Shown here: positions 32,165 to 47,330 of the stretch, in pieces
Position numbering within the stretch: the stretch's first letter is position 1
How the letters are laid out: the number at the start of each line of letters is the position of its first letter
Assembly: GCF_002022445.1 (NCBI RefSeq)
Contig: NZ_MUYE01000001.1
Span: forward strand, 434,001-498,000
Origin: Bartonella sp. AR 15-3
GTDB lineage: Bacteria; Pseudomonadota; Alphaproteobacteria; Rhizobiales; Rhizobiaceae
Reading direction: 5' to 3'
Length of the DNA stretch: 64,000 nt
Position numbers and translations under genes: made by a program
Notes under the pieces: generated by a model
Seen by the model: the letters and a program-made list of their open reading frames with translations, nothing else
Databases searched by the model: none
Told to the model about the DNA's origin: nothing

Positions 32165-33013
32165 TTATCGTCTAAGATATTTGTGAGCTGCGTAAAGCGC
32201 AATTGCTGCCGCATTTGAAACGTTCAATGACTTAATATCTCCAGGCAGATCCAGGCGTACTAATGAGTAAACATTTTCGCGTGTTTTTTGACGTAGCCCT
32301 TTACCTTCTGCTCCTAGGATAAGAGAGATTTTATTTCCTGTTAATGCCGTCTCTAAAGGAAATCCACCTTCTGAATCAAGTCCAAAACTAATAAAGTTCA
32401 TTTGTTGAAGTTCTTTAAGTGCTTTAGAAAGATTATGTACTGTGATATATTCAATGAGCTCTAAAGCTCCAGAAGCTGCTTTGGCAAGTACGCCACTTTC
32501 TTGTGGTGAATGGCGATTAGTAGTAATGATTGCTCCAGCTTTAAATGCTACTGCAGAGCGCATAATAGCGCCAACGTTATGCGGATCAGTAATCTGGTCC
32601 ATGACAATGATAAGATTGGTATTTGTCAATTCCGATAAAGAATGTGATTTTAGAGGTTCAGTTTCTAATACAATTCCTTGATGAACGGCTTCGCTTCCTA
32701 CAAATGTTTCCAGTTTTTTAGGTGAGCATGATGTTATAGAGCACGGTATATTCGATTCGTTTATATTAAGACGTTTTAAAGCATTTGGTGTAGCGTACAA
32801 ATGCCTTAAGATTCTTCGAGGATTCTTCAATGCTGCATGAACTGGATGAATACCATAAAGGTAAATTTGTGCTTTTTGTAATGGAATAAACGGTTGTTTT
32901 ACATATGTTGAAGATTGAAAAAAAGAGCCCTTTATATCGCGATATTGGCGACGAAGACGAGCGTAACGAGAGTCTTGAGGTATATTTTTTTTCATATTAC
33001 AATTATAATGCAT
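32165..33013 (-). CDS. rlmB: 23S rRNA 2'-O-methyltransferase, RlmB/TrmH (SPOUT) family
   Basis: A protein of about 276-282 residues that methylates a guanosine ribose in 23S rRNA using S-adenosylmethionine. It has a basic N-terminal tail, the RNA-binding YGIHPVHAAL domain, then the SPOUT motifs MDQITDPHNVGAIMRSA, LILGAEGKGL and SLNVSNAAAIALY. The start may be 33013 or the in-frame ATG at 32995 (MKKNIPQD). It is convergent with the ATP12 gene and sits upstream of the tRNA cluster on the opposite strand. Exact target is inferred. Confidence 0.88.
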   Translation of the reverse strand: MHYNCNMKKNIPQDSRYARLRRQYRDIKGSFFQSSTYVKQPFIPLQKAQIYLYGIHPVHAALKNPRRILRHLYATPNALKRLNINESNIPCSITSCSPKKLETFVGSEAVHQGIVLETEPLKSHSLSELTNTNLIIVMDQITDPHNVGAIMRSAVAFKAGAIITTNRHSPQESGVLAKAASGALELIEYITVHNLSKALKELQQMNFISFGLDSEGGFPLETALTGNKISLILGAEGKGLRQKTRENVYSLVRLDLPGDIKSLNVSNAAAIALYAAHKYLRR

Positions 33014-33190
33014 TTGTATATAGAAAAAATATAAAATTTTAAATTATTTAGTAGGAAATTTGTAAAGAACCATATTTATTTTGTTGACAGATACAATACT
33101 AAACGCCATAACCAACCTTCAGCTAGTCTGAACTTAGTAGAAAGAGATTGGTTGTAGTGATGCTTTATCGCCCAGCTCTGCCGATGTAAT

Positions 33191-33274
33191 GGAGGGGTGC
33201 CCGAGTGGTTAAAGGGGACGGACTGTAAATCCGTTGCGTATGCTACGTTGGTTCGAATCCAACCCCCTTCACCA
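33191..33274 (+). tRNA. tRNA-Tyr (GTA), CCA encoded
   Basis: A cloverleaf with acceptor GGAGGGG/CCCCTTC, a D arm, anticodon stem CGGACTGTAAATCCG with anticodon GTA, a long class II variable arm typical of bacterial tRNA-Tyr, T arm GTTCGAATCC, discriminator A and encoded CCA at 33272-33274. It is the first of three tRNA genes around tuf copy 2. Confidence 0.96.
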
Positions 33275-33298
33275 TTCATCAAATAGAGCTGATATATT

Positions 33299-33372
33299 GC
33301 GGGTATAGCTCAATGGTAGAGCAGCAGCCTTCCAAGCTGAATACGCGGGTTCGATTCCCGCTACCCGCTCCA
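33299..33372 (+). tRNA. tRNA-Gly (TCC), CCA encoded
   Basis: Acceptor GCGGGTA/TACCCGC, anticodon loop CTTCCAA with anticodon TCC, T arm GGTTCGATTCC, discriminator T and encoded CCA. It lies 24 bases after tRNA-Tyr and 169 bases before tuf, probably in the same transcript. Confidence 0.96.
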
Positions 33373-33541
33373 AATATAAACTGGTGATTGAGTAAAATGG
33401 TGGAAGTATTTTTCCATTATAAAATAGAGACGAATATTTTCGTTTTATAATTGTTATGCCGGACTGAGGGTATTGGGCCGGTTTGATTTGGTTTCGAGAT
33501 CCTTTTTTGTGCTAACTAATTAAGACGAAAGATTGACAGCG

Positions 33542-34717
33542 ATGGCAAAGAGCAAATTTGAACGTACGAAGCCGCATGTTAATATAGGAACGATTGGTCA
33601 TGTTGACCATGGGAAGACCTCATTGACGGCAGCGATTACGAAGTATTTTGGTGAATTTAAAGCATATGACCAAATTGATGCGGCGCCTGAAGAGCGGGCG
33701 CGTGGTATAACGATATCTACTGCGCATGTTGAGTATGAAACGGAGAGCCGTCACTATGCTCATGTTGATTGTCCTGGTCATGCAGATTATGTTAAGAACA
33801 TGATTACAGGAGCGGCGCAAATGGATGGGGCCATATTAGTTGTTTCTGCAGCAGATGGACCTATGCCTCAAACGCGTGAGCATATTTTGTTGGCGCGTCA
33901 GGTTGGTGTACCAGCGATTGTTGTTTTTCTCAATAAGGTTGATCAGGTTGATGATAGCGAGCTTTTAGAACTTGTGGAGCTTGAAGTTCGCGAGCTTTTA
34001 TCGAAATATGATTTTCCTGGTGATGATATTCCCATAGTTAAGGGCTCGGCTTTAGCGGCGCTTGAGGATTCTAATAAGAGCATAGGGGAAGATTCTGTTC
34101 GTCTTTTGATGAGTGAAGTTGATAAGTATATACCAACGCCTGAGCGTCCAGTTGATCAGCCGTTTTTGATGCCTATAGAGGATGTTTTTTCTATTTCTGG
34201 TCGAGGAACGGTTGTTACGGGTCGTGTTGAGCGTGGTGTTATTAAAGTTGGTGAGGAAATAGAGATTATTGGTATACGTCCTACATCTAAGACGACAGTT
34301 ACTGGTGTTGAAATGTTCCGCAAACTTTTAGATCAAGGTCAGGCTGGTGATAATATTGGAGCTTTGCTTCGTGGCATTGATCGTGAGGGGATTGAGCGTG
34401 GTCAAGTACTGGCGAAGCCTGGTTCTGTTACGCCTCATACTAAGTTTAAAGCTGAGGCGTATATTTTAACGAAAGATGAAGGGGGCCGTCACACACCATT
34501 TTTCACGAATTATCGCCCGCAGTTTTATTTTCGTACAACAGATGTCACCGGTATAGTTACACTCCCTGAAGGAACGGAAATGGTTATGCCAGGTGATAAT
34601 GTTGCTATGGATGTTTCTTTGATTGTGCCAATTGCAATGGAAGAGAAGCTTCGTTTTGCTATCCGAGAAGGGGGGCGCACCGTTGGAGCCGGTATCGTAT
34701 CTAAAATTATTGAATAG
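33542..34717 (+). CDS. tuf: Elongation factor Tu, copy 2
   Basis: A 391-residue EF-Tu, identical in protein and, on reading, in DNA to the copy at 4134-5309. It has the same [17 protein letters not shown] and NKVDQ motifs. The start is the ATG at 33542; a few in-frame residues upstream (from 33533) are not conserved and the sequence differs from copy 1 right up to this ATG. It sits between tRNA-Gly and tRNA-Trp ahead of secE-nusG, the usual position of the second tuf in proteobacteria. Confidence 0.98.
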   Translation: MAKSKFERTKPHVNIGTIGHVDHGKTSLTAAITKYFGEFKAYDQIDAAPEERARGITISTAHVEYETESRHYAHVDCPGHADYVKNMITGAAQMDGAILVVSAADGPMPQTREHILLARQVGVPAIVVFLNKVDQVDDSELLELVELEVRELLSKYDFPGDDIPIVKGSALAALEDSNKSIGEDSVRLLMSEVDKYIPTPERPVDQPFLMPIEDVFSISGRGTVVTGRVERGVIKVGEEIEIIGIRPTSKTTVTGVEMFRKLLDQGQAGDNIGALLRGIDREGIERGQVLAKPGSVTPHTKFKAEAYILTKDEGGRHTPFFTNYRPQFYFRTTDVTGIVTLPEGTEMVMPGDNVAMDVSLIVPIAMEEKLRFAIREGGRTVGAGIVSKIIE

Positions 34718-34737
34718 CTGAAATAAATTATTTAGAA
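33542..34737 (+). repeat. tuf repeat unit B (partner 4134-5329)
   Basis: Second member of the 1196-bp direct repeat. Homology ends 20 bases after the stop codon. Direct orientation and 29-kb spacing mean recombination between the copies would delete the whole ribosomal block, so the pair can only exchange by conversion. Confidence 0.9.
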
Positions 34738-34764
34738 TGTATTTAAGGTGTTTCTTAAAAGATT

Positions 34765-34837
<73 letters not shown>

Positions 34838-35048
34838 CCGTGAATTGTGATTTGAATTATAATTAGAGAGAGGATAGATTGATTACGTTTATTTTCTTTT
34901 TTTTATATAGGGCTTGTTTTTTTGTACATGAATCTGTATTGAATGAAAGATGATGAGATTGTATAAGGATGGTTGTAATTTTTTGCATTTTTGTCATGTT
35001 TTTTATTGTGGAGTTTGCAATAAGGTTAGAAAGAATGTAGTGTGATTA

Positions 35049-35261
35049 ATGGCATCTAAAATCAATCCTATTACCTTTTTGAAACAAGTTCGTGCAGAAA
35101 CAGCTAAAGTAAAATGGCCTACACGTCGTGAAACAGTGATTTCTACTGTTATGGTGTTGATAGTGACGGCGTTAGCTTCAGTTTTCTTTTTTGTTGTGGA
35201 TCAGACGGTAAATTTTGGTGTATGGCAGGGTATTGATCTTCTAAAGTATCTTTTTAGTTAA
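35049..35261 (+). CDS. secE: Preprotein translocase subunit SecE
   Basis: A 70-residue single-span membrane protein of the SecYEG channel. It has the conserved amphipathic KQVRAETAKVKWPTRRET followed by one transmembrane helix (TVMVLIVTALASVFFFVV). This is the short, one-helix form usual outside enteric bacteria. It is followed directly by nusG. Confidence 0.96.
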   Translation: MASKINPITFLKQVRAETAKVKWPTRRETVISTVMVLIVTALASVFFFVVDQTVNFGVWQGIDLLKYLFS

Positions 35262-35281
35262 TAGTGCAAGGAAGTGTGACT

Positions 35282-35812
35282 GTGGCTGCTCGTTGGTATA
35301 TTGTTCAAGTGTATTCAAACTTTGAAAAAAAGGTAGCGGAAGCTATTGATAAAGAGGCAAAGCAAAAAGGGCTTGATCATTTATTTAAAAAGGTTTTTGT
35401 TCCGACTGAGCGTGTTGTTGAAATTCGTCGTGGTCGTAAGGTTGATTCCGAGCGCAAATTCTTTCCTGGTTATATTCTTGTTTGTGCTGAGTTGACGGAT
35501 GAGGTTTATCATCTCATTAAAAATACTCCTAAAGTGACGGGATTTTTAGGTTCAGATGCGCGTCCTGTTCCTATTTCTGATCGCGAAGCTGAGCAGATTC
35601 TTAAACAAGTTGAAGAGGGAGTTGAGTCTCCAAAATCTTCTATGTCATTTGAAGTGGGTGAGCAAGTTCGAGTAGCAGATGGGCCTTTTGTTTCTTTTAA
35701 TGGTATTGTTCAAGAGGTTGAAAAAGAGCGTTCTCGCCTTAAGGTTGAAGTATTAATTTTTGGGCGTCCTACGCCTGTTGATTTGGAGTTTGATCAGGTT
35801 GAAAAGCTTTGA
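35282..35812 (+). CDS. nusG: Transcription termination/antitermination factor NusG, GTG start
   Basis: A 176-residue NusG. The N-terminal domain (ARWYIVQVYSNFEKKVAEAI, then RKFFPGYILV) binds the polymerase clamp. The C-terminal KOW domain (VADGPFVSFNGIVQEV) contacts S10 or Rho. The preferred start is GTG at 35282 with AAGGAAG seven bases upstream; an earlier GTG at 35264 would add six residues. It lies 20 bases after secE and is likely co-transcribed. Confidence 0.95.
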   Translation: MAARWYIVQVYSNFEKKVAEAIDKEAKQKGLDHLFKKVFVPTERVVEIRRGRKVDSERKFFPGYILVCAELTDEVYHLIKNTPKVTGFLGSDARPVPISDREAEQILKQVEEGVESPKSSMSFEVGEQVRVADGPFVSFNGIVQEVEKERSRLKVEVLIFGRPTPVDLEFDQVEKL

Positions 35813-35973
35813 TTGTGATTAAAGTGGTTTTTTGATCGCTTTGAAAATAGATTAGGATGGAAGGTGATTTATAGCTTTTGCCGGCTTAATGATCCGGACT
35901 ATCAAACTGCAGTGGGTTTTTGGCATAATTTCAAATAGCCAATTTACCAGTATAAATTTAGAGGCAGGGTATT

Positions 35974-36402
35974 ATGGCAAAAAAAAGTGTAGGTCAGTTG
36001 AAATTACAGATTCCTGCAGGAGCGGCTACTCCATCACCTCCAATAGGTCCTGCTCTTGGGCAGCGTGGTATTAACATTATGGAGTTTTGTAAGGCGTTTA
36101 ATGCAGCGACGCAGGAAATGGAAAAAGGTGCGCCGATTCCAGTAGTTATTACTTACTATCAAGATAAGTCTTTTACGTTTTTGTTGAAGACACCTCCGGT
36201 ATCCTTTTTTTTGAAAAAGGCAGCAAATTTAAAATGTGGTTCGAAAGAGCCAGGTAAGATGTTTGTGGGTACGATTTCTCGTGATAAGATTCATTCGATT
36301 GCGGAGGCAAAGATGAAAGATCTTAACGCAAATGATATCGAAGCGGCAATGCGCATGGTTGAAGGTTCTGCTCGCTCTATGGGCTTAGAGGTATTAGGCT
36401 AA
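35974..36402 (+). CDS. rplK: 50S ribosomal protein L11
   Basis: A 142-residue L11 of the GTPase-associated centre, also needed for RelA activation. It has [22 protein letters not shown] (in parts) and [14 protein letters not shown]. An AGGCAGGG-like site precedes the ATG. It pairs with rplA 4 bases downstream. Confidence 0.97.
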   Translation: MAKKSVGQLKLQIPAGAATPSPPIGPALGQRGINIMEFCKAFNAATQEMEKGAPIPVVITYYQDKSFTFLLKTPPVSFFLKKAANLKCGSKEPGKMFVGTISRDKIHSIAEAKMKDLNANDIEAAMRMVEGSARSMGLEVLG

Positions 36403-36406
36403 TATT

Positions 36407-37111
36407 ATGGTAAAGATGGCAAAGAGAATACATAAAATTCGTGAGGGTGTTGATTTTAATAAGCTTTATGCTTTAACAGATGCTATTTCAATGATCAAAG
36501 AGCGTGCTGTTGCTAAATTTGATGAAACAATTGAGATTTCAATGAATTTAGGTGTTGATCCTCGTCATGCAGATCAGATGGTTCGGGGAGTTGCTCATTT
36601 GCCTAATGAGACAGGACGAAATGTTCGTGTTGCTGTTTTTGCACGTGGTGTTAAGGCCGAAGAAGCTAAAGCTGCTGGTGCAGATATTGTGGGGGCTGAA
36701 GATTTATTTGAAATTGTTAATAAAGGAACGATTAATTTTGATAGGTGTATTGCAACACCCGATATGATGCCTCTTGTTGGTCGTCTTGGTAAAATTCTTG
36801 GCCCACGGAGTTTGATGCCAAACCCAAAAGTTGGTACTGTGACAATTGATGTTGCTAATGCTGTTAAGGCTTCTAAAGGTGGTGCTGTTGAATTTCGTGT
36901 TGAAAAATCTGGTATAGTGCATGCTGGTATCGGTAAAGCTTCTTTGGGAATTGAGAAAATAGTGGAAAATATTATAACTTTTGTTGGTGCAGTTGCTAAA
37001 GCTAAGCCGCAAGGTGCAAGGGGTGAATATATTAAACGAATTGCAGTTTCTTCAACGATGGGTATTGGAATAAAAGTTGATCCTGCAACAGTTCGTGCAG
37101 AGTCAATATGA
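36407..37111 (+). CDS. rplA: 50S ribosomal protein L1
   Basis: A protein of about 231-234 residues that forms the mobile L1 stalk and helps release E-site tRNA. It has [20 protein letters not shown], the [31 protein letters not shown] region (in parts) and [12 protein letters not shown]. It starts at ATG 36407 or the in-frame ATG at 36416 ([11 protein letters not shown]); neither has a strong ribosome-binding site, which fits coupling to rplK. In E. coli L1 represses this pair. Confidence 0.96.
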   Translation: MVKMAKRIHKIREGVDFNKLYALTDAISMIKERAVAKFDETIEISMNLGVDPRHADQMVRGVAHLPNETGRNVRVAVFARGVKAEEAKAAGADIVGAEDLFEIVNKGTINFDRCIATPDMMPLVGRLGKILGPRSLMPNPKVGTVTIDVANAVKASKGGAVEFRVEKSGIVHAGIGKASLGIEKIVENIITFVGAVAKAKPQGARGEYIKRIAVSSTMGIGIKVDPATVRAESI

Positions 37112-37183
37112 AACTTGTAATTTTTGTGTATCTGATGGTTGAGATTATATTTTCGTTGTCAGTTTTTGTTGGCATTCAATTAT

Positions 37184-37466
37184 CTGAGCTTTATTAAGCT
37201 CAGGTCATACCGGGAGGAATTCCGGAATGTCCTGTCCGAGATTGTAGGCGATACTTTGTTTAGGTATCTTAATTAGAAAAAGCCTGCATGAGATTGGGGT
37301 AAGAGCTTTGAAGTTGATAAACTTAAAAGGTTTGAGCCAGGATTGCCTTTGATCGTTTGTGCGTGAAGAAGGGGGCAGGATCCTCGTCGTTAGCATAGAA
37401 GAATTTCATGCTATCAAAGGTAACCAACAGGTTTATTTTAGTAAGCCTGTTAAATGGAGAAAAATA
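37184..37466 (+). promoter_or_regulatory. L10-type leader of rplJL
   Basis: The 355 bases between rplA and rplJ hold no gene but several structures: a perfect 8-bp stem ctgagctt/aagctcag at 37184-37203, a ccgg/ccgg stem at about 37210-37225, and a downstream block with cgagattgtaggcgatac and tgcatgagattggggtaaga. It resembles the L10(L12)4-binding leader that autoregulates rplJL in bacteria. The assignment rests on position and remembered resemblance, not on a covariance search. Confidence 0.55.
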
Positions 37467-37976
37467 GTGAATAAAGCAGAAAAAGGAAAATTTGTTACAT
37501 GGCTGAACAAGACTTTTCAAGAGTCAGGTTCTGTTGTTGTTGCACATTATTCCGGTTTGACTGTTTCACAAATGAACGATCTTCGTTCAAAAATGAGTGA
37601 AGCAGGTGGTGCTATTAAAGTCGCCAAAAACCGTCTTGCTAAAATCGCTCTTCAGGGTACAAAATCTGAAGCAATGATGGGTCTATTCACTGGACAAACC
37701 CTTATTGCTTATTCAGAAGATCCAATTACAGCGTCGAAAGTTACTGTTGATTTTGCCAAGGCTAATGATCAATTTGTTATCCTTGGTGGTTCAATGGGTG
37801 CAACAACTTTAAGTGTTGATGCTATAAAGTCTTTGGCTTCATTGCCTTCACTGAATGAATTGCGGGCAAAAATTCTGAGTATGGTTTCTACTCCTGCGAT
37901 TCGTATTGTTCAGGTTGTTAATGCGCCTGCAGGTCAGGTTGCGCGTGTTATTGGTGTATATGCTCGGGGAGGATAA
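37467..37976 (+). CDS. rplJ: 50S ribosomal protein L10, GTG start
   Basis: A 169-residue L10 that anchors L7/L12 dimers to the stalk. It has [30 protein letters not shown] and a C-terminal helical tail for L12 binding. The start is GTG at 37467 behind TGGAGA; the upstream frame belongs to the structured leader and is not conserved. rplL follows after 111 bases. Confidence 0.95.
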   Translation: MNKAEKGKFVTWLNKTFQESGSVVVAHYSGLTVSQMNDLRSKMSEAGGAIKVAKNRLAKIALQGTKSEAMMGLFTGQTLIAYSEDPITASKVTVDFAKANDQFVILGGSMGATTLSVDAIKSLASLPSLNELRAKILSMVSTPAIRIVQVVNAPAGQVARVIGVYARGG

Positions 37977-38087
37977 AGCAGCTGTGCTGTTTTTTGTAAT
38001 CCAAGTTTACAGAGGTTCTTAATGTTTTCTGTTTTTTTGGTAAATTCTAAACAATAATTCAAATCTTTTAAGTGAAGGAATTTTAAA

Positions 38088-38456
38088 ATGGCTGATCTAG
38101 CAAAGATCGTAGAAGATCTTTCTAACCTTACTGTTTTGGAGGCTGCAGAGCTTTCGAAATTACTTGAAGAAAAATGGGGTGTTTCCGCTGCTGCTCCTGT
38201 GGCTGTTGCTGCTGTTGGTACTGCTGCTCCAGCTGTCGAAGAGAAAACAGAATTTGATGTTATTCTTACTGATGGTGGTGCTCAAAAAATTAATGTTATT
38301 AAAGAAGTTCGTGCTCTTACAGGGCTTGGACTTAAAGAAGCAAAGGATTTGGTTGAGGGAGTGCCTAAGCCTATTAAAGAAGGCGCTTCTAAGGATGAAG
38401 CAGAAAAAATTAAGGCTCAACTTGAAGCTGCTGGCGCTAAAGTTGAACTTAAATAA
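38088..38456 (+). CDS. rplL: 50S ribosomal protein L7/L12
   Basis: A 122-residue stalk protein that recruits translational GTPases. It has an N-terminal dimerisation domain ([21 protein letters not shown]), an Ala/Val-rich hinge (residues about 35-52) and a C-terminal domain with [20 protein letters not shown]. It is preceded by AAGGAA and followed by 288 bases of structured intergenic RNA before rpoB. Confidence 0.98.
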   Translation: MADLAKIVEDLSNLTVLEAAELSKLLEEKWGVSAAAPVAVAAVGTAAPAVEEKTEFDVILTDGGAQKINVIKEVRALTGLGLKEAKDLVEGVPKPIKEGASKDEAEKIKAQLEAAGAKVELK

Positions 38457-38530
38457 GTTTATTTTATTGGTAAATATTAATGTGTATTGATTTCACTCCC
38501 CTCCAAGAAAAGGGGCTTGATTGAGAAAAG

Positions 38531-38565
38531 CCTTTTCCTTACAGTTTAGTAGCTGTAAGGAAAGG
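38531..38565 (+). promoter_or_regulatory. Long hairpin between rplL and rpoB
   Basis: tttccttacag, loop tttagtag, then ctgtaaggaaa gives an 11-bp perfect stem, extendable to 13 pairs with one bulged T. No T run follows. Its position matches that of the attenuator and RNase III processing site between rplL and rpoB in E. coli, so partial termination or cleavage that lowers rpoBC expression is a reasonable inference. Confidence 0.6.
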
Positions 38566-38700
38566 AGTCATTGTAAACAACCTAATAGTAAAGTCAAATT
38601 AAATAGAAAATTGGTTGTTTAGGTATATAAAATTAAGTGATACTTAAAAGGGTATCAAATGAGCTGGTCTGTATATATGCAGGCTGATGACATGGAGCTA

Positions 38701-38721
38701 TCAAGGTTTAGTCTACCTTGA
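38701..38721 (+). promoter_or_regulatory. Short perfect hairpin just before the rpoB ribosome-binding site
   Basis: tcaaggt, loop ttagtct, then accttga is a perfect 7-bp stem ending 12 bases before the GAGGAG of rpoB. It could influence rpoB translation; that is inference from position. Confidence 0.4.
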
Positions 38722-38744
38722 GGAGTAAAGATTGAGGAGCAACA

Positions 38745-41700
38745 ATGGCTCAGACTTTAGCGATGATGTCCCAATTTAATGGCCGTAGACGTGTGCGCAA
38801 GTTTTTTGGTAAGATTCCTGAAGTAGCAGAAATGCCAAATCTTATTGAAGTTCAGAAAGCTTCATATGATCAATTTCTTATGATTGAGGAACCGGAGGGT
38901 GGGCGTTTAGATGAAGGTTTGCAGGCTGTTTTTAAATCGGTGTTTCCTATTTCGGATTTTTCCGGTACAGCTATGCTTGAATTTGTTCGTTACGAATTTG
39001 ATCCACCTAAATTTGATGTAGAAGAATGTCATCAACGTGATTTGACATATGCAGCACCATTAAAGGTGATATTACGTTTAATTGTCTTTGATGTTGATGA
39101 AGATACTGGTTCAAAAGATATTAAGGATATTAAAGAGCAAGGTGTCTATATGGGTGATATGCCTTTAATGACCCATAATGGTACATTTGTTATTAATGGT
39201 ACAGAACGTGTTATTGTTTCGCAGATGCATCGTTCTCCTGGTGTCTTTTTTGATCATGATAAAGGGAAGACACATTCATCAGGTAAATTTCTTTTTGCGG
39301 CTCGTGTGATTCCTTATCGTGGTTCGTGGCTTGATATTGAGTTTGATGCTAAAGATATTGTCTATGTTCGTATTGATCGGCGGCGCAAGATTCCAGTGAC
39401 CAGTCTTTTAATGGCATTGGGTATGGATGCATCAGATATTTTATCGACATTTTATAATAAAATTTCTTATGAACGTACCAAGAATGGGTGGCGTATTTCC
39501 TATTCAGTTGATCGTTTTAAGGGCATGAAGCTCGTTTCTGATCTTGTTGATGCAGATAGCGGTGAAGTTGTAGCTGAAGCTGGTAAAAAACTAACAGTTC
39601 GTGCTGCAAAGCTTTTAGAAGAAAAAGGTCTAAAAGCAATTGAAATTAGTGAAGATGATTTGTTGGGGGCCTACCTTGCAGAAGATATCGTAAATTATCA
39701 AACAGGTGAGATTTATCTTGAAGCTGGAGATGAAATTGACGAAAAAACATTAAAGATTTTGTCTGATGTTGGTGCTGATCAGATTAATATTCTTGATATT
39801 GATCATATGAATATTGGTGCGTACATTCGTAATACCTTAAAAATAGATAAAAATGAAAGCCGACAGGATGCTCTATTCGATATTTATAGAGTAATGCGTC
39901 CAGGTGAACCGCCAACAATTAACACAGCAGAGGCTATGTTTCATTCATTGTTTTTTGATCCAGAGCGTTATGATCTTTCAGCTGTTGGACGCGTTAAGAT
40001 GAATTTGCGTATGGGGCTTGATTGTCCAGATACAGTTCGCGTTTTGCGCCAAGAAGATATTCTTGCCGTTGTTAAGATGTTAGTTGAATTGCGTGATGGT
40101 CGTGGTGAGATTGATGATATTGATAATCTTGGCAATCGTCGTGTTCGGTCGGTTGGAGAATTGATGGAAAATCAATATCGGATTGGTTTACTTCGTATGG
40201 AACGCGCAATAAAAGAGCGTATGTCGTTGGTTGAAATTGACACGATTATGCCACAGGATCTGATTAATGCAAAGCCAGCTGCTGCCGCAGTTCGCGAGTT
40301 TTTTGGATCCTCACAGTTATCGCAATTTATGGATCAAACTAATCCATTGTCAGAGATTACTCATAAGCGTCGTCTTTCTGCTCTTGGTCCAGGTGGTTTA
40401 ACTCGTGAGCGGGCAGGTTTTGAAGTGCGCGATGTGCATCCTACGCATTATGGTCGTATTTGTCCGATTGAAACACCGGAAGGGCCAAATATTGGTCTGA
40501 TTAATTCTTTAGCAACATTCGCTCGAGTTAATAAGTATGGTTTCATTGAAAGTCCATATCGCAAAATTATTGATGGTAAGGTGACGAAAGAAGTTATCTA
40601 TCTTTCTGCTATGGAAGAATCAAAACACTATGTAGCTCAGGCAAATTCTTCATTGGATACAGAAGGACGTTTTACAGAAGAATTTGTTGTCTGTCGTCAT
40701 GCTGGTGAAGTTTTAATGGCGCCGCGTGATCATATAGATTTGATGGATGTTTCACCAAAACAGTTAGTTTCTGTAGCTGCCGCACTTATTCCATTTTTGG
40801 AAAATGATGATGCAAATCGCGCATTGATGGGATCTAATATGCAGCGCCAAGCAGTTCCACTTTTACGTGCAGAAGCGCCTCTTGTCGGTACAGGTATGGA
40901 AGCGATAGTTGCTTGTGATTCAGGTGCTGCTATTGGTGCAAAACGTGGTGGTATTGTTGATCAAGTTGACGCAATGCGTATTGTTATTCGTGCAACAGAG
41001 GATTTAGATCCTTCAAAGTCTGGTGTTGATATCTATCGTTTACAGAAATTTCAGCGTTCCAATCAGTCTACCTGTATTAATCAGCGTCCTCTTGTACATG
41101 TAGGAGATCGGATAGAAAAAGGCGATATTATTGCAGATGGTTCATCTACAGATCTTGGTGATTTAGCTCTTGGGAGAAATGTTCTTGTGGCATTTATGCC
41201 TTGGAATGGTTATAATTATGAAGATTCTATTTTACTTTCTGAGCGTATTGTTGCTGATGATGTATTTACTTCGATTCATATTGAAGAGTTTGAGGTTGCA
41301 GCACGTGATACAAAGCTTGGGCCAGAAGAAATTACCCGAGATATTCCTAATGTTGCAGAAGAAGCATTAAGAAATCTTGATGAAGCTGGTATTGTTTATA
41401 TCGGTGCCGAAGTCCATCCTGGTGATATTTTAGTCGGCAAAATTACACCAAAAGGCGAAAGTCCAATGACGCCGGAAGAAAAGCTTTTACGCGCGATTTT
41501 TGGTGAAAAAGCTTCGGATGTTCGTGATACTTCTATGCGAATGCCGCCTGGAACTTTTGGTACTGTTGTAGAAGTTCGTGTTTTTAATCGCCATGGTGTA
41601 GAAAAAGATGAGCGTGCAATGGCAATTGAACGTGAAGAAATTGAGCGTTTGGCTAAAGATCGTGATGACGAGCAATCAATTCTGGATCGAAGTGTTTATG

Positions 41701-42893
41701 CACGTCTCGCAGATATATTAACAGGCAAGGTTGTGATAGAAGGTCCAAAAGGTTTTCCCAAAGGGAAGACTCTTGATAGTACAGTAATGGAGCAGTATCC
41801 ACGGTATCAATGGTGGCAGTTTGCTGTTGAAGATGAGAAGCTGCAGAGTGAAATTGAAGCTTTACATAAGCAGTATGATGAATCAAAAAAAGCACTGCAA
41901 CGTCGTTTTATGGATAAGGTTGAAAAAGTTCAAAGAGGCGATGAAATGCCTCCTGGTGTTATGAAAATTGTGAAAGTTTTTGTTGCAGTGAAGCGCAAAA
42001 TTCAACCAGGTGATAAAATGGCAGGACGTCACGGTAATAAAGGTGTTGTGTCACGTATTCTTCCAGTAGAAGATATGCCATTTCTTGAGGATGGAACGCA
42101 TGCTGATATTGTCTTAAATCCTTTGGGGGTACCCAGTCGTATGAATGTTGGTCAAATTCTTGAAACACACCTTGGGTGGGCGTGTGCAGGTATGGGTAAA
42201 AAAATTGGTGATTTAATAGAGCTTTATCAGAAAACCGGAGATATATCGCCTTTGCGTCAACGTATTGAAAATATTATCCCTGATGATGACCGTAATGAAC
42301 CAGTTCGCCACTATGATAATGAAAGTATTTTTAAGTTAGCACTTCAGATGAGAAATGGTGTTTCGATTGCAACGCCTGTTTTTGATGGAGCTCATGAAGC
42401 TGATATCAATATGATGTTGGAAGATGCAGGCTTAGATAGTTCAGGACAAGTTACGCTTTATGATGGTCGTACTGGAGAGGCTTTTGATCGTCCAGTGACT
42501 GTAGGGTATATCTACATGCTTAAATTGCATCACCTCGTTGATGATAAGATACATGCGCGTTCAATTGGGCCTTATTCACTTGTTACACAGCAACCGTTAG
42601 GAGGTAAAGCTCAATTCGGTGGTCAGCGTTTTGGTGAGATGGAGGTTTGGGCGCTTGAAGCTTATGGTGCTGCGTATACTTTGCAAGAGATGTTAACAGT
42701 TAAATCGGATGATGTAGCTGGTCGAACAAAAGTTTATGAAGCCGTTGTTCGTGGTGATGATACATTTGAGGCAGGTATTCCTGAAAGCTTTAATGTATTA
42801 GTTAAGGAGATGCGTTCTCTTGGTCTTAATGTAGAGCTTGATGATGCACGTGAACTTATCGCGCAACGAGCATTATCTGATTCAGAAGGTTAA
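38745..42893 (+). CDS. rpoB: DNA-directed RNA polymerase subunit beta
   Basis: A 1382-residue beta subunit forming one pincer of the polymerase and part of the active site. It starts [14 protein letters not shown] after GAGGAG. The rifampicin-binding region (about residues 518-545) reads [18 protein letters not shown], then [13 protein letters not shown], wild type at the positions usually mutated in resistance. The C-terminal [23 protein letters not shown] region is intact. It is full length with no frame break. rpoC follows after 170 bases. Confidence 0.98.
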   Translation: MAQTLAMMSQFNGRRRVRKFFGKIPEVAEMPNLIEVQKASYDQFLMIEEPEGGRLDEGLQAVFKSVFPISDFSGTAMLEFVRYEFDPPKFDVEECHQRDLTYAAPLKVILRLIVFDVDEDTGSKDIKDIKEQGVYMGDMPLMTHNGTFVINGTERVIVSQMHRSPGVFFDHDKGKTHSSGKFLFAARVIPYRGSWLDIEFDAKDIVYVRIDRRRKIPVTSLLMALGMDASDILSTFYNKISYERTKNGWRISYSVDRFKGMKLVSDLVDADSGEVVAEAGKKLTVRAAKLLEEKGLKAIEISEDDLLGAYLAEDIVNYQTGEIYLEAGDEIDEKTLKILSDVGADQINILDIDHMNIGAYIRNTLKIDKNESRQDALFDIYRVMRPGEPPTINTAEAMFHSLFFDPERYDLSAVGRVKMNLRMGLDCPDTVRVLRQEDILAVVKMLVELRDGRGEIDDIDNLGNRRVRSVGELMENQYRIGLLRMERAIKERMSLVEIDTIMPQDLINAKPAAAAVREFFGSSQLSQFMDQTNPLSEITHKRRLSALGPGGLTRERAGFEVRDVHPTHYGRICPIETPEGPNIGLINSLATFARVNKYGFIESPYRKIIDGKVTKEVIYLSAMEESKHYVAQANSSLDTEGRFTEEFVVCRHAGEVLMAPRDHIDLMDVSPKQLVSVAAALIPFLENDDANRALMGSNMQRQAVPLLRAEAPLVGTGMEAIVACDSGAAIGAKRGGIVDQVDAMRIVIRATEDLDPSKSGVDIYRLQKFQRSNQSTCINQRPLVHVGDRIEKGDIIADGSSTDLGDLALGRNVLVAFMPWNGYNYEDSILLSERIVADDVFTSIHIEEFEVAARDTKLGPEEITRDIPNVAEEALRNLDEAGIVYIGAEVHPGDILVGKITPKGESPMTPEEKLLRAIFGEKASDVRDTSMRMPPGTFGTVVEVRVFNRHGVEKDERAMAIEREEIERLAKDRDDEQSILDRSVYARLADILTGKVVIEGPKGFPKGKTLDSTVMEQYPRYQWWQFAVEDEKLQSEIEALHKQYDESKKALQRRFMDKVEKVQRGDEMPPGVMKIVKVFVAVKRKIQPGDKMAGRHGNKGVVSRILPVEDMPFLEDGTHADIVLNPLGVPSRMNVGQILETHLGWACAGMGKKIGDLIELYQKTGDISPLRQRIENIIPDDDRNEPVRHYDNESIFKLALQMRNGVSIATPVFDGAHEADINMMLEDAGLDSSGQVTLYDGRTGEAFDRPVTVGYIYMLKLHHLVDDKIHARSIGPYSLVTQQPLGGKAQFGGQRFGEMEVWALEAYGAAYTLQEMLTVKSDDVAGRTKVYEAVVRGDDTFEAGIPESFNVLVKEMRSLGLNVELDDARELIAQRALSDSEG

Positions 42894-43000
42894 TTTTGAG
42901 GAAGCATATTAAAATAGTGTGCTCTGATTTTTTTATAAAATTATAATAGAAAAATTTCTATTAGATGGAAAAATATATAAAAAATGAAAACAGGTCTTAA

Positions 43001-47274
<4,274 letters not shown>

Positions 47275-47295
47275 TAATAATGCTAAAAAATGGCG

Positions 47296-47330
47296 TAAAG
47301 CGTCTGAAACAAAATTAGGCGTTTTATTAG
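47296..47330 (+). terminator. Candidate terminator after rpoC
   Basis: taaagcgtct, loop of 11, then aggcgtttta forms a 10-pair stem with two G-T wobbles, starting 22 bases after the rpoC stop. The T content after it is modest. It is a plausible end of the nusG-rpoC transcript. Confidence 0.55.

Noticed and set aside
4134-34737. Composite transposon bounded by the two tuf copies
   Set aside because: No transposase, inverted ends or target duplication. Both positions are the ancestral tuf loci of proteobacteria.
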